A stretch of 32,185 nucleotides of DNA from Bacteroidota bacterium (GCA_016717325.1 JADKFV010000042.1:1-32185); one strand, 5' to 3'; shown: positions 22,389 through 32,007, counted from the stretch's first letter. The notes: a model not told the origin generated them from the sequence alone. Numbers and translations: made by a program.

Positions 22389-24500
22389 ATGGTAAAAAAA
22401 CTTACATTAATTAGTTCAATGTGCTTGATGATAAGCACCACATTTGTTTTTGGTCAGGATCCTAATAAGCTTTCTGTAGACCAGTCTGCAACCAACCAAA
22501 TGTTGGAACGGAGAAAAAAGACACAAATTGTAAATAACACACCGGCTGTAAACCCGGCAAATTTTGATATAAAAACATCACCCAAAGATGATTTTTATCA
22601 ATTTGTGAATGGCAACTGGCTCAAGAATAATCCTATTCCTGCAAGCGAAAGCCGTTGGGGTGCATTTAGCGAAATACAGGAAAACAACTTTAGCATTCTT
22701 AGAAGTATACTCGAAGAGTCTTCTATGCGTGCTTCCAGTGCACCAAAAGGATCGACCACACAAATGGTTGGTGACATGTATTACACTGGTATGGATTCTC
22801 TTAAGCGTGAAAAAGAAGGCTCAACGCCAATGATAAGTGATATCAATCAGGTTAACAGCATTACGAATTTAGTAGATTTACAAAAACTTGTTGCTACCAT
22901 GCATATGAACATTGGTGCACCCTTGTTTAATTTTTATGCTTATAGCGATCCTAAAAACAGCGAGAGCGTTGTTCCACAAGCTATGCAAGGAGGACTTGGT
23001 ATGCCCGATAAAGATTATTATCTGAAGGATGATGATAAATCGAAAATGCTGCGTGAAAAGTATAAACAGTTTATAACTAATTGCTTCGAAAATGCATTAG
23101 GTGATAAAGCCCGTGGTGCAAAAATGAGTGACAAAATAATTAATATCGAAACACAAATGGCCAGAGCTTCGTTGTCGCGGGTTGAACGCAGAGACCCTGA
23201 AAAAACATACAACAAAATGACGGTTGCACAAATGGATGAAATGATGCCAAATTTCAAATGGTCCACTTTTTTGAAAGAAGTAAATGCTCAGAATGTGGAA
23301 TACATGATAATAGATAACCCAAAGTTTTTCAAACAACTTAACTCGATGCTTACCGAAGTAAGCCTTGAAGACTGGAAAGAATACCTCACATGGAACATTA
23401 TCAGAAGTGGTGCACCTTATTTGAATTATGCATTGGTTAATGAAAGTTATGTTTTCTATCAGCAAACATTACAAGGCACTAAGGAAATGAAACCCCGCTG
23501 GAAAATCGTTTTGCAAACAGTTGATGGTAATTTGGGACAATTGCTTGGTCAGGAATATTGCAACAGGGTATTCACTGCCGAAACAAAAGCTAAATGCCTC
23601 GAAATCGTTAACAACCTTGCTACATCATATTCACAGAGATTAGATGCCCTGGACTCGATGAGTCCTGAAACAAAAAAAATGGCCAAGTTTAAACTCGGTT
23701 CATTCATGAAAAAAATTGGCTTTCCTGATAAATACCGCGATTATGGTAAATTGGAAATTACACGCGCTTCGTTTTATGAAAATGTAAAACGCACATCAAA
23801 TTTCGATTTTGCCTATAATATGAGTAAAATTGGAAAACCTGTTGACAAAACGGAATGGATGATGTCACCCCCAACTGTGAATGCTTATTACAATCCGTCA
23901 TTTAACGAAATTGTTTTTCCCGCTGGAATTTTGCAGCCTCCATTTTACAATTCAAATGCCGATGATGCCGTGAATTATGGAGGAATAGGTGCAGTTATAG
24001 GTCACGAAATGACTCAGGGCTTTGATGATGAAGGCCGCAAATTTGATGCAAATGGAAACTTAACCAACTGGTGGCAAGCAGATGATTCAGCGCGTTTTGT
24101 TGCAAAGGCGCATATGCTGGTAGAGCAGTTTAACAAGTATACTGTACTCGATACAGCTCACGTAAATGGTGAATTAACCTTAGGAGAAAACATTGCAGAC
24201 TTAGGAGGAATTACAATTTCATATTATGCATTTCAAAATTCTTTAAAAGGAAAACCAGCACCAGAAAAAATTGATGGTTATAATGCCGAGCAAAGATTTT
24301 TTATAGGTTGGGCACAGGTATGGCGCAACAATACCCGCGATGCTGCTACCTTGCAACGTTTGATGATAGATCCCCATTCACCGGGAATTTATCGTTGCAA
24401 CTCTCCATTATCAAACTTCGATGAATTTTATAAAGCATTTGATATAAAGCCCGGAGACAAAATGTATCGCTCACCAGAAACAAGAGCTAAAATTTGGTAG
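22389..24500 (+). CDS. Secreted M13-family metallopeptidase (neprilysin/PepO type)
   Basis: The 703-residue protein has a signal peptide (MVKKLTLISSMCLMISTTFV, ending near FG-Q). Peptidase domain blocks follow: NGNWLKNNPIPASESRWGAF, NAYYNPSFNEIVFPAGILQP, GAVIGHEMTQGFDDEGRKFD, LGENIADLGG and the C-terminal YRSPETRAKIW. The zinc motif is HEMTQ: His539, Glu540 and then Gln543 where HExxH needs histidine. The third ligand Glu600 and Asp604 in ENIAD are present. Such enzymes degrade small peptides outside the cytoplasm. Activity is uncertain if the second histidine is truly absent. A bidirectional-type hairpin at 24541-24562 ends the gene. Confidence 0.9.
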   Translation: MVKKLTLISSMCLMISTTFVFGQDPNKLSVDQSATNQMLERRKKTQIVNNTPAVNPANFDIKTSPKDDFYQFVNGNWLKNNPIPASESRWGAFSEIQENNFSILRSILEESSMRASSAPKGSTTQMVGDMYYTGMDSLKREKEGSTPMISDINQVNSITNLVDLQKLVATMHMNIGAPLFNFYAYSDPKNSESVVPQAMQGGLGMPDKDYYLKDDDKSKMLREKYKQFITNCFENALGDKARGAKMSDKIINIETQMARASLSRVERRDPEKTYNKMTVAQMDEMMPNFKWSTFLKEVNAQNVEYMIIDNPKFFKQLNSMLTEVSLEDWKEYLTWNIIRSGAPYLNYALVNESYVFYQQTLQGTKEMKPRWKIVLQTVDGNLGQLLGQEYCNRVFTAETKAKCLEIVNNLATSYSQRLDALDSMSPETKKMAKFKLGSFMKKIGFPDKYRDYGKLEITRASFYENVKRTSNFDFAYNMSKIGKPVDKTEWMMSPPTVNAYYNPSFNEIVFPAGILQPPFYNSNADDAVNYGGIGAVIGHEMTQGFDDEGRKFDANGNLTNWWQADDSARFVAKAHMLVEQFNKYTVLDTAHVNGELTLGENIADLGGITISYYAFQNSLKGKPAPEKIDGYNAEQRFFIGWAQVWRNNTRDAATLQRLMIDPHSPGIYRCNSPLSNFDEFYKAFDIKPGDKMYRSPETRAKIW

Positions 24501-24534
24501 TATTTTGATTTGAGTTTTTCAAATTGTCAATATT

Positions 24535-24571
24535 AAAAAATGCACATCCAATTGGATGTGCATTTTTTTTT
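24535..24571 (+). terminator. Terminator of M13 gene
   Basis: Stem TGCACATCC (24541-24549) pairs with GGATGTGCA (24554-24562) around AATT, with a T-rich 3' tail and an A-run on the 5' side. It could work in both directions. Confidence 0.85.
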
Positions 24572-24601
24572 GAAACCCAAGCAAATTTGTAAAAAGGGCA
24601 T

Positions 24602-24635
24602 AAAAAAACCTGTTAATTGCTTAACAGGTTTTTAT
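24602..24635 (-). terminator. Terminator of lipoprotein pair
   Basis: Stem AACCTGTTAA (24607-24616) pairs with TTAACAGGTT (24621-24630) around TTGC. The A-run at 24602-24608 becomes the T-run for minus-strand transcripts ending after 24654. Confidence 0.8.
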
Positions 24636-24653
24636 TATTCTTAAATAACATTA

Positions 24654-24869
24654 TTATTTGCTCTCCAAACTATCAACTTGAACCACAGAGTTTGAATCTA
24701 CAGGCATAGTTGTCATTGCTTCCATTTCGGCAGCAACTTTGGCCATTGAATCGTACTGTGCAATTGAGTCGTTGGCTAGTTTTTCTGCTGCGGCTTTTTG
24801 CTCATCGGCATTTGGACCACATGCAGATAAAAAACTAACTGAAATAATAGTTACTAATAAATATTTCAT
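24654..24869 (-). CDS. Small lipoprotein
   Basis: The start is taken as ATG 24869 (MKYLLVTIISVSFLSACGPN); an ATG nine bases upstream (24878) would add only MVN. The signal peptide ends in lipobox LSAC, and the mature protein of about 50 residues is alanine- and acid-rich (ADEQKAAAEKLANDSIAQYD). It shares the CGP(N/S)A(D/E)EQ start with the next gene upstream, so the two are diverged duplicates. Function unknown; outer-membrane or periplasmic location is predicted. Confidence 0.75.
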   Translation of the reverse strand: MKYLLVTIISVSFLSACGPNADEQKAAAEKLANDSIAQYDSMAKVAAEMEAMTTMPVDSNSVVQVDSLESK

Positions 24870-24870
24870 A

Positions 24871-25215
24871 TTAACCACGTCCTTGTGTTGCTTTCTTAGT
24901 CTCTTCCTTTATTTTCTCAGGAATTGTTTTTGGCTTTGGCTTTGGGGCTGGTTTAGTACTGCCTTTTACCAATGCTGCCATCGAATCCATTTGAGCTTTC
25001 ATTGCCATTGAATCTGCCATCATTTTGTTATAACCGGCAAGAGAATCTTCAACCATTTTGCTAAACATAGCGGTAGAATCTTCAATGTTTTTAGTATAAG
25101 CATCTACAGAATCTTTGATTCGTGCTGCTTCTTTGGCTTGCTCTTCTGCGCTTGGCCCGCAAGAAATCATGCTAAGTGAGCATGCAATAACACCAAGTGT
25201 CAAAATTTTCTTCAT
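24871..25215 (-). CDS. Small coiled-coil lipoprotein
   Basis: The 114-residue protein starts MKKILTLGVIACSLSMISCG with lipobox MISC. The mature part is an acidic helix with repeated D-S-M/D-S-A patterns (KDSVDAYTKN, EDSTAMFSKMVEDSLAGYNK, MADSMAMKAQMDSMAAL), likely a coiled coil. A proline-lysine tail PAPKPKPKTIPEKIKEETKK follows. Its stop lies one base from the next lipoprotein's start, making an operon. A TACATTTG element lies 28 bases upstream. No family was recognised. Confidence 0.75.
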   Translation of the reverse strand: MKKILTLGVIACSLSMISCGPSAEEQAKEAARIKDSVDAYTKNIEDSTAMFSKMVEDSLAGYNKMMADSMAMKAQMDSMAALVKGSTKPAPKPKPKTIPEKIKEETKKATQGRG

Positions 25216-25243
25216 TTTTTTGTTTTTATTTTTTTAATGGGCG

Positions 25244-25251
25244 CAAATGTA
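25244..25251 (-). promoter_or_regulatory. -7 element of lipoprotein operon
   Basis: TACATTTG on the minus strand fits TAnnTTTG, 28 bases before the ATG at 25215. Confidence 0.5.
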
Positions 25252-25326
25252 ATTATTTATTTTATCCATTCACCAAAGTAAAATGAAAAATTTAAGAATT
25301 ATTCACATTCGTATGATAAATGGTAC

Positions 25327-25334
25327 TATCTTTG
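25327..25334 (+). promoter_or_regulatory. -7 element of DUF5011 lipoprotein gene
   Basis: TATCTTTG fits TAnnTTTG, 31 bases before ATG 25366. No good -33 box is visible. Confidence 0.5.
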
Positions 25335-25365
25335 CCCCCCGAAAATCAAAACTTAAAAAAAATTA

Positions 25366-26034
25366 ATGATGAAAAAAAATTTAGTGTTTCTATTAGGCGC
25401 ATGCCTTTTAACTGGTTCAATGTTGTTTACAGGTTGTGCTGCTGATGACATCACAGCTCCTGTTGTTACTTTGAATGGCAACAATCCACAAACTGTAACC
25501 TTAAACGGTACTTATACCGAGGCTGGTGCAACTGCTACCGATGATGAAGATGGAGACTTAACATCCAGCATAGTAATAACTGGTGCTGATGCAATTGATG
25601 AGGATATGGTTGGAGAATATGAAGTACATTACTCAGTGAGCGATGCAGCAGGTAATGTTGGTGAGGCACACCGTACAGTAAATGTTGCTAACGCAGCTGC
25701 AGCATGGGGCGGTGCATATAGTGTATCTGATTCTTGCGCTGGTTTAGCTCCTTTCTTATATTCACAAACTGTTAGTGTTTCTAGTGTTACAAATAACAAA
25801 ATCACTTTCAACAAATTTGGTGATTATCAGAACAATACAAACATTTACGCAACTATCAGTGGTAATACAATCACTTTGCCTTCGCAAACTGCTACAAACA
25901 TTGGAACTTCAGTTCAGAATCACACTTTCTCTGGTTCAGGTACAAAAACTTCAAATGGTTTTGTTCTTACATACACAGATCAAAATTTATCGAATGGTTC
26001 ATCAACAACTTGTATAGCTACTTTTACGAAGTAA
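25366..26034 (+). CDS. Lipoprotein with DUF5011-type Ig-like domain
   Basis: The 222-residue protein has a signal peptide with lipobox (LFTGC). A DUF5011/HYR-like immunoglobulin fold follows: ITAPVVTLNGNNPQTVTLNG, YTEAGATATDDEDGDLTSSI and YEVHYSVSDAAGNVGEAHRT. The rest (about 110-222) is a threonine/serine-rich beta region, probably another domain that I do not recognise. The Ig-like unit is a surface adhesion or spacing module; the binding partner is unknown. A terminator follows at 26053-26084. Confidence 0.85.
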   Translation: MMKKNLVFLLGACLLTGSMLFTGCAADDITAPVVTLNGNNPQTVTLNGTYTEAGATATDDEDGDLTSSIVITGADAIDEDMVGEYEVHYSVSDAAGNVGEAHRTVNVANAAAAWGGAYSVSDSCAGLAPFLYSQTVSVSSVTNNKITFNKFGDYQNNTNIYATISGNTITLPSQTATNIGTSVQNHTFSGSGTKTSNGFVLTYTDQNLSNGSSTTCIATFTK

Positions 26035-26052
26035 TTACTTGTTTTAAAATAT

Positions 26053-26085
26053 AAAAAAGCTGCCTGAAAAGGCAGCTTTTTTTTT
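26053..26085 (+). terminator. Terminator of DUF5011 gene
   Basis: GCTGCC (26059-26064) pairs with GGCAGC (26071-26076) around TGAAAA, with a nine-T tail and an A-run on the 5' side. Confidence 0.85.
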
Positions 26086-26098
26086 GCATTATTGCATC

Positions 26099-27975
26099 AT
26101 GTTTACAATTTTAATAAAAAGGCTGGGGTTATCGTTGTTGTTGTTCACGCTTTGCCGCATTATTTTTCTGTTTGTAAATCACGCCCATTTTCATTTTGTC
26201 AACTTCAATGAATATTTAAAAGTTTTTGCATCGGGACTACATTTCGATTTTTCTGCCGTTACTGTAATTAATATACCTTTTATCCTGTTTTCAATTTTAC
26301 CATTTGCATTTCTTACATCAAGGAATTACCAATTATTTCTAAAGACAATTTTTGTAATCTCGAATTCCGCAGCAATAACTTTCAATTTAATAGATACAGC
26401 TTATTTCGATTTTGCAAACAAGCGTAGCACATGGCAATTTATTTTGCAAAACATAAAAGGCAACGATTTGCAATTAAATGCCGGAAGCATGCTTCTCGAT
26501 TTTTATTATGTGCCTTTAATTGTATTTATGCTTGTTATCTGTATTATTTATTTCTACCCGAAGCAAAAACTGCCACAACCTGTTTTTCAAAACAAAAAAA
26601 AATATACAAAGTGGATTGTAAATACTATTTTATTAATTGCTTTTTGTGTTACCGCTATTAGAGGAGGATGGCAATTAAAACCATTGCGTATGATAGATGC
26701 TGCGGCTTATGCCAACCCCGTAAATGTGCCTTTGGTGCTCAATACGCCTTTCTGCTTAATAAAAACTTACAGTCAACAAAATCTTGAAATACCCAATTAC
26801 TTTGATAATATAAGCGATTGCAACAGTTTTGTAGCACCTTGTAAAAACCCCTCCAATTCTGAAAGTGTTTCAGTAAAAAAAAATGTTGTTGTCATTATAA
26901 TAGAAAGCATGGCAAAAGAATATATGGGCTTTTTTAATTCCGGTAAGGGATATACACCATTCCTCGATTCGCTTTGCAACTTGAGTACAACATTTAATTA
27001 TTCTTTTGCCAATGGCTCCCGTTCAATGGAAGGTATCCCGGCTGTAACAGCATCTATCCCTTACTTTATGGATGAGGCATTTATAACTTCAGCATTCAAC
27101 ACCAACCATATCAATAGCCTGGCATCAAGCGTTTCACAACTAGGATACACGACTACTTTTTTTCATGGTGGTATTAATGGCACAATGAATTTTGATAGCT
27201 ATTGCAAACTTGCCGGTTATCAAAATTATTATGGCCGAAATGAATATGGGCAAAATGATTTCGATGGTAACTGGGGTGTATACGATGAACCATTTTATCA
27301 TTTCTTTTGTACAAAGATGAATATAACGAGACAACCTTTTCTTACAACTTTTTTTTCTCTATCGTCTCACCATCCGTATAATATTCCATCAAAATATAAA
27401 AACACTTTTCCGAAAGGGACATTGCCAATTCACGAAAGTATAGGCTATGCCGATCATGCGCTGAAAACATTTTTTGCCGAGGCATCGAAACAAGAATGGT
27501 TTAAGAATACCTTGTTTGTAATTACTGCCGACCATACCAGCATAAGCTCAAATGTAAAATACCAAAATGCTTTGTTGAAATATTCTATTCCCATTATTCT
27601 GTACGACCCGCAATTACCCATTCCAAAATTATTGAATACTCCAATGCAACAAATAGACATCATGCCTTCGGTATTGGATTTAATAGGCTATAATAAAAAT
27701 TTTACTCACTTGGCAATTCGTTTTTGCAAAGCATCATTAATAAAACTGTGGTACAGTATGCCGATGGTATTTATCAAATTGCTAACGATTCGATAGTATT
27801 ACAATACAATGGTGAAAAAATACTTGGTGCATATTCTTATAAGACGGATACAGCTATGGTTACAAATTTTGCAGAGAGAGTTGAGCCCGATAATTTCCTG
27901 TTAAAAAAATTACAAGCCTATATTCAATTGCATCATTATGGTATGGTAAATAATAAAATGATCTGCAATGACTAA
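26099..27975 (+). CDS. LtaS-like membrane sulfatase/phosphotransferase, frameshifted near 27700
   Basis: ATG 26099 is preferred to TTG 26084, which lies inside the terminator T-run. Four to five N-terminal helices (LGLSLLLFTLCRIIFLFVN and others up to about residue 200) are followed by an extracytoplasmic alkaline-phosphatase-fold domain. That domain has VVVIIIESMAKEYMGFF, ANGSRSMEGIPAVTASIPYF, SSHHPYNIP, ITADHTSISSNVKYQNALL and QQIDIMPSVLDLIGYNKNF. The frame then shifts at TTTT (27700-27703); one added T gives YSLGNSFLQSIINKTVVQYA and on to the stop at 27975, about 625 residues. LtaS-type enzymes transfer phosphoglycerol and leave diacylglycerol. The substrate in Bacteroidota is unknown. It overlaps the kinase gene at 27968. 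Confidence 0.82.
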
Positions 27976-28867
27976 GAAGAAAAATATTTTATTCATTATC
28001 AACCCTAAATCGGGAAATGGCGCAGGTGCAAAAATTGCTGATGCCATATCATCGCTTGTCAACAAAAATGGTTTTGATTACCAAATAGAAATTACCAAAG
28101 CAGCATTGCACGGCCACACATTGGCACAAGAGGCAATTGAAAACAATTTAGATTACGTGATGGCCTGTGGTGGCGATGGCACAGTAAACGAAGTTGCTTC
28201 TGCATTGGTTAGAAGCAATTGTTGTATGGGTATTATTCCTTTAGGCTCTGGTAATGGGCTGGCCAGACATTTGAAAATTCCTTTTGATATTAAAAATAAT
28301 TTGAAGCTATTACAAACCGGAAAAATTATAAAGGCCGATAGTATTTTGGTGAACAATAAATTTTCTATCAATGTTTCGGGTGCCGGTTTCGATGCACATG
28401 TTGCTGCTTTGTTTGCAAATACAAAAGGCCGTGGATTTTTGAATTATGTAAAACTGGTATTGTTACAATATAAAAACTACAAACCCTTTAAAGCAAAGCT
28501 AAATATTGATGGAAATAATTTCGAACGAGATTTATTCCTGATAGCCTTTGCCAACTCGGCACAATTTGGTAACAATTTTAAAATTTCGCCTGCCGCACTT
28601 GTAACAGATGAATGGATTGATGTGAGTATGGTAGCAAAGCCATCGGTTTTACAAACAATGCAACTGGCTTGGGGTGCTTATAATGGTACAATCAGCAACC
28701 ACAAAAAAGTTGAAATAATAAAAGCAAAAAAAATTGAAATGCTTTTTGAAACAAAAATTCCCATTCATATTGATGGAGAACCCGGTGGCCAATCCGATAA
28801 AATAAATGTAACAATTCAACCGGCAACAAATTATATATTAGTACCGCATACGAATTACGATTTATAA
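27968..28867 (+). CDS. Diacylglycerol/lipid kinase (YegS/DgkB family)
   Basis: The 299-residue protein has NPKSGNGAGAKIADAISS near its start, MACGGDGTVNEVASALV (GGDGT motif) and PLGSGNGLARHLKIP. Later it has SGAGFDAHVAALFANTKGRG and VHIDGEPG-like HIDGEPGGQSDKINVTI, all marks of the soluble DAG-kinase catalytic domain. It would make phosphatidate from diacylglycerol and ATP at the membrane face. Its start overlaps the end of the LtaS-like gene by eight bases, so the two are translationally coupled. Confidence 0.9.
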   Translation: MTKKKNILFIINPKSGNGAGAKIADAISSLVNKNGFDYQIEITKAALHGHTLAQEAIENNLDYVMACGGDGTVNEVASALVRSNCCMGIIPLGSGNGLARHLKIPFDIKNNLKLLQTGKIIKADSILVNNKFSINVSGAGFDAHVAALFANTKGRGFLNYVKLVLLQYKNYKPFKAKLNIDGNNFERDLFLIAFANSAQFGNNFKISPAALVTDEWIDVSMVAKPSVLQTMQLAWGAYNGTISNHKKVEIIKAKKIEMLFETKIPIHIDGEPGGQSDKINVTIQPATNYILVPHTNYDL

Positions 28868-28887
28868 ATTTTAATTTTGTAAAAATT

Positions 28888-29217
28888 ATGAAACCAAAAA
28901 AAATCACGCTCGATGGTTTAGTTTATTCTACAAATAAAGATTTGAAACTAACAGAAGACATCGAAGATACAAACACACTACTGCCTGTAAAGCAAAAATT
29001 GCATTTACGTTACGAAACAAAACACAGAGCAGGCAAACCTGTTACAATTGTTGCAGGCTTTGTTGGTAAAACCGAAGACCTTGAAACATTAAGCAAACTA
29101 TTGAAAACCAAATGTGGGATTGGTGGCACTGTAAAAGATGGCGAAATACTATTGCAAGGTGACGTACGAGAAAGAGCAAAAAAGATATTGACCGATGCGG
29201 GATTTGGACTGAAGTGA
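28888..29217 (+). CDS. yciH: SUI1/YciH-type translation initiation factor homologue
   Basis: The 109-residue protein ends with the SUI1/eIF1 fold: KPVTIVAGFVGKTEDLETLS, KLLKTKCGIGGTVKDGEILL and QGDVRERAKKILTDAGF. The N-terminal LDGLVYSTNKDL is typical of bacterial YciH-like members. Family members help start-codon fidelity; the exact bacterial role is not settled. It follows the lipid kinase by 20 bases. Confidence 0.9.
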   Translation: MKPKKITLDGLVYSTNKDLKLTEDIEDTNTLLPVKQKLHLRYETKHRAGKPVTIVAGFVGKTEDLETLSKLLKTKCGIGGTVKDGEILLQGDVRERAKKILTDAGFGLK

Positions 29218-29592
29218 AAATAGTACACCAAATTTTTTTTACAATCCGTGTTTCCGCAAACCTTGCATCAAGGATTGCGCAAGTCTCTTGCGACAACAAA
29301 CCGGATTAGGAATGTTACTTCCCTATTCCAATATTGTAAGTTCAAAGATTATTATTTCAACAAAAACGTAAAAGCACAATGTCCGGTATTCTCAAATCTG
29401 CATTCATTATAACTAAATAGATTTGAAAAATTTTCTTGTTTACTCTACCCCTTAATAAGATATTTTCAATTTGATTAAATATTAAGATCCTTTATAGTAA
29501 ACTACTGACAGATTATAGGCGAAAGCCGGAATTTATTATTGCAAAATTACCAGGCTGCATTAACATTTTAAGAGACCTTACATTACTCGAAG
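29218..29592. other. Intergenic region with clustered triloop hairpins
   Basis: No gene is supported here. At 29243-29307 the outer words AATCCG and CGGATT enclose two small hairpins: CCTTG/CAAGG around CAT (29261-29273) and CGCAAG/CTTGCG around TCT (29278-29292). The rest is AT-rich. Confidence 0.5.
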
Positions 29593-31132
29593 TTATTGCT
29601 TTAGTATTCTCTGTATAGTCCTGTCATCATTCAAAGTAAGTTGCAGAAGTATATCCCGTTTTGAAGGAAGATAAATCTAATAACATCTGTGGTCGTAGTT
29701 CGTCATTTTGAAATACGCTTCTTCCATAAACATCGGTAATAATGATGGCCCCGGAATTTGTATTCAAATCGGGAAGCATCATCGTTATATGGTCGCTGAA
29801 AGGATTTGGATAAAAAGAAAAAGGTATCTGATTGCTTTGGTGGGAGTGTATGGATGTGGTTATTCCAAAAACATTAGATGCACCATTGCAGCCATTAGAA
29901 TCAGTGATAATAACATAATAACTGCCAGCTGAGGTGGGTACATAATACTGGGAAATTGCTCCAGCAATTATTCCGCTGTCTATACTATACCACTGGTAAG
30001 ATGCAGACGTGATTGAGTAAAGCGTATCGTTTGAAAGTGTTATGCTTGCAACAGGTGATTGAAACTCATGAATAAAATTTGTAAAGGAGATGGTATCGCA
30101 ACCTATGGCATTGCAAGCAATAAGTGTAACATCGAATCCGCCATAAGCGTTGTAGCATATACCCAAAGGATTCTGTTGCGTACTGGAAGTGGAGTCGGCA
30201 CCGGGAAAAAACCATTGCCACGATGTTGGGTTGTTTGTACTCATGTCGGTGTAATCTATGCATTGCTTTTCGCAGAATGTTGTGTCGGTGCATGAAAAAT
30301 TAGCAACGGGAGCAAGTCCTACGGGTGGATATAAGTCGTACCCATACCATGTACCTATGGCATAGTTTGCATCTTTCGACACAAAGAGTTTTCCATTGGT
30401 AATGGATAGTGAGTGACCATTGTCGCCCGAATCAAGCACCATGGTATTTACCTGATTGCCGCTTTGGTCGTATATATAAACCGTTTTAATTGTGGAATTC
30501 CAGGTATAAATAAAATTCGTATCCACGGCCACACATGCATTGCCCCCATAATTGCCGGCACCAAACTGCAAGCCGGTAATGGTATCGAGTATCGCCCCGG
30601 TTGCGAAATCGTGCACGTATAACGTTCCGCTAAAAAAATTATAAAACTTTGTACCATCGGGCGACATAGAAAATGATGCCTGTGCATCCTGCATAATACC
30701 TGTATAAATGGTAGTGAAAGTCCCCGCTGCCAGACTGTTAATGCGCACAATATCGCCTCCGTAAAGCGAAGCATAAAAATTGCCATCAGGAAAATTGTAG
30801 GATAATCCTCTGCCATCAATTTGTATTGGAAAAGTCTGCACAAAATTTCCTGCCAAATCAAATTTGTTGATCATTCCATTGGCCGAATTACCTCCATTAA
30901 TGGTGTAGTAAAAATTGCCATCGGAAGTAATATGTATATTATGGTTATAAGGGCTCTCGTCAAAACTTAAATTGGGTGCTACAAAGAGCAGATTTGTTTG
31001 AGGCCCTTGTTTGGCTGCAGAGTATAAAGGATTGGTTGTGTCCTTCTTTTTATCATGACCTGCAGATTGCGCCAGAGCCGATATGCCGGTAAACATAAAA
31101 AAGACAAAGATGAAGTGTAGTTTTTTTTCCAT
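29593..31132 (-). CDS. Secreted protein with beta-propeller-like region, PKD domain and T9SS sorting domain (C-terminus frameshifted)
   Basis: The protein has a signal peptide (MEKKLHFIFVFFMFTGISAL, then AQ). A repeat-rich region of about 240 residues follows with beta-propeller-like strands (NIHITSDGNFYYTINGG, GNFYASLYGGDIVRINSL, SFSMSPDGTKFYNFFSG). After it comes a PKD-type domain (NFSCTDTTFCEKQCIDYTDM, TSWQWFFPGADSTSS). The end is a type IX secretion sorting domain (FSFYPNPFSDHITMMLPDL, DLSSFKTG). The open frame stops at 29627, but adding one T at 29654 and one A at 29647-29648 restores IYFLQLTLNDDRTIQRILKQ and a stop at 29593. That is the normal ending of this domain and gives about 513 residues. 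The protein is probably exported and anchored at the surface. Confidence 0.85.
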
Positions 31133-31251
31133 ACTAAATTTTATTTAAATGTATTAAATAAGGTATGTAAATATAGCTGAAAATATTGGATCTTAAAAAA
31201 AACTTTTTTTTACTCCTGCCGCCTCTCCATGAGAATTGCATGTCGGCATTT

Positions 31252-31872
31252 TTACTTCGCCACAATACCCTCGTAAGGCACACGTGCGGCAATGCTTCTG
31301 CCTAATGTTATTTCATCGGTATATTCTAATTCTCCTCCTACTGAAATTCCACGCGCTATGCTCGATATTTTTACCGGGTACGATGCAAGTTTTTTGTATA
31401 AATAAAATACGGTGGTATCGCCTTCCATAGTGGTGCTGAGTGCCATAATAATTTCTTTTACACTTCCGGCTTGCGCCTTATAAATGAGTGTTTCGATATT
31501 TAATTGCGATGGACCTATACCATCAATAGGGCTGATAATACCACCGAGCACATGATACAACCCTTTGTATTGTTGCGTGTTTTCTATCGCAATTACATCG
31601 CGCACATTTTCTACCACACACAATATGGTGGCATCACGATTCGTATTGCTGCATATATTACATACTTCTGTTTCCGAAATATTGTGGCATTGTTTGCAAT
31701 AAATAATTTCATCGGGCAGGCGTTTTATTATTTCACCAAATTCTTTTACCCGTGCTTTATCATTTTTTAGCAAATGTAAAACCATACGCAATGCCGATTT
31801 ATTTCCTATGCCCGGTAGTGTAGCAAATTCTTTAATTGCCTGTTCAAATAATTTAGATGGATATGTTATCAC
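31252..31872 (-). CDS. recR: Recombination protein RecR
   Basis: The 206-residue protein has the helix-hairpin-helix LPGIGNKSALRMVLHLL and a zinc finger CKQCHNISETEVCNIC. The Toprim domain has ILCVVENVRDVIAIENT and YHVLGGIISPIDGIGPSQLN, and the C-terminal SIARGISVGGELEYTDEITL is also present. RecR acts with RecO in loading RecA at gaps. The start is GTG 31872; no ATG is placed well. A TACATTTG element lies upstream at 31901-31908. Confidence 0.95.
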   Translation of the reverse strand: MITYPSKLFEQAIKEFATLPGIGNKSALRMVLHLLKNDKARVKEFGEIIKRLPDEIIYCKQCHNISETEVCNICSNTNRDATILCVVENVRDVIAIENTQQYKGLYHVLGGIISPIDGIGPSQLNIETLIYKAQAGSVKEIIMALSTTMEGDTTVFYLYKKLASYPVKISSIARGISVGGELEYTDEITLGRSIAARVPYEGIVAK

Positions 31873-31900
31873 AATGAAAAAATTATATTTTTTTAGAAAT

Positions 31901-31908
31901 CAAATGTA
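31901..31908 (-). promoter_or_regulatory. -7 element of recR
   Basis: TACATTTG on the minus strand fits TAnnTTTG, 28 bases before the GTG start. Confidence 0.45.
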
Positions 31909-31999
31909 GTCATACATTTTTTTATGCTGCTATAAAATTTATTACTTCAAGCTGTTGATAAGAAAATCGAAGCCAAAATTATTAGCACGTCAAAATGAA

Positions 32000-32007
32000 T
32001 ACGTTTG
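32000..32007 (+). promoter_or_regulatory. -7 element of symporter gene
   Basis: TACGTTTG fits TAnnTTTG, 18 bases before ATG 32026. Confidence 0.45.

Noticed and set aside
29243..29307. Rho-independent terminator of SUI1
   Set aside because: The hairpins have very short stems and are not followed by a T-run.
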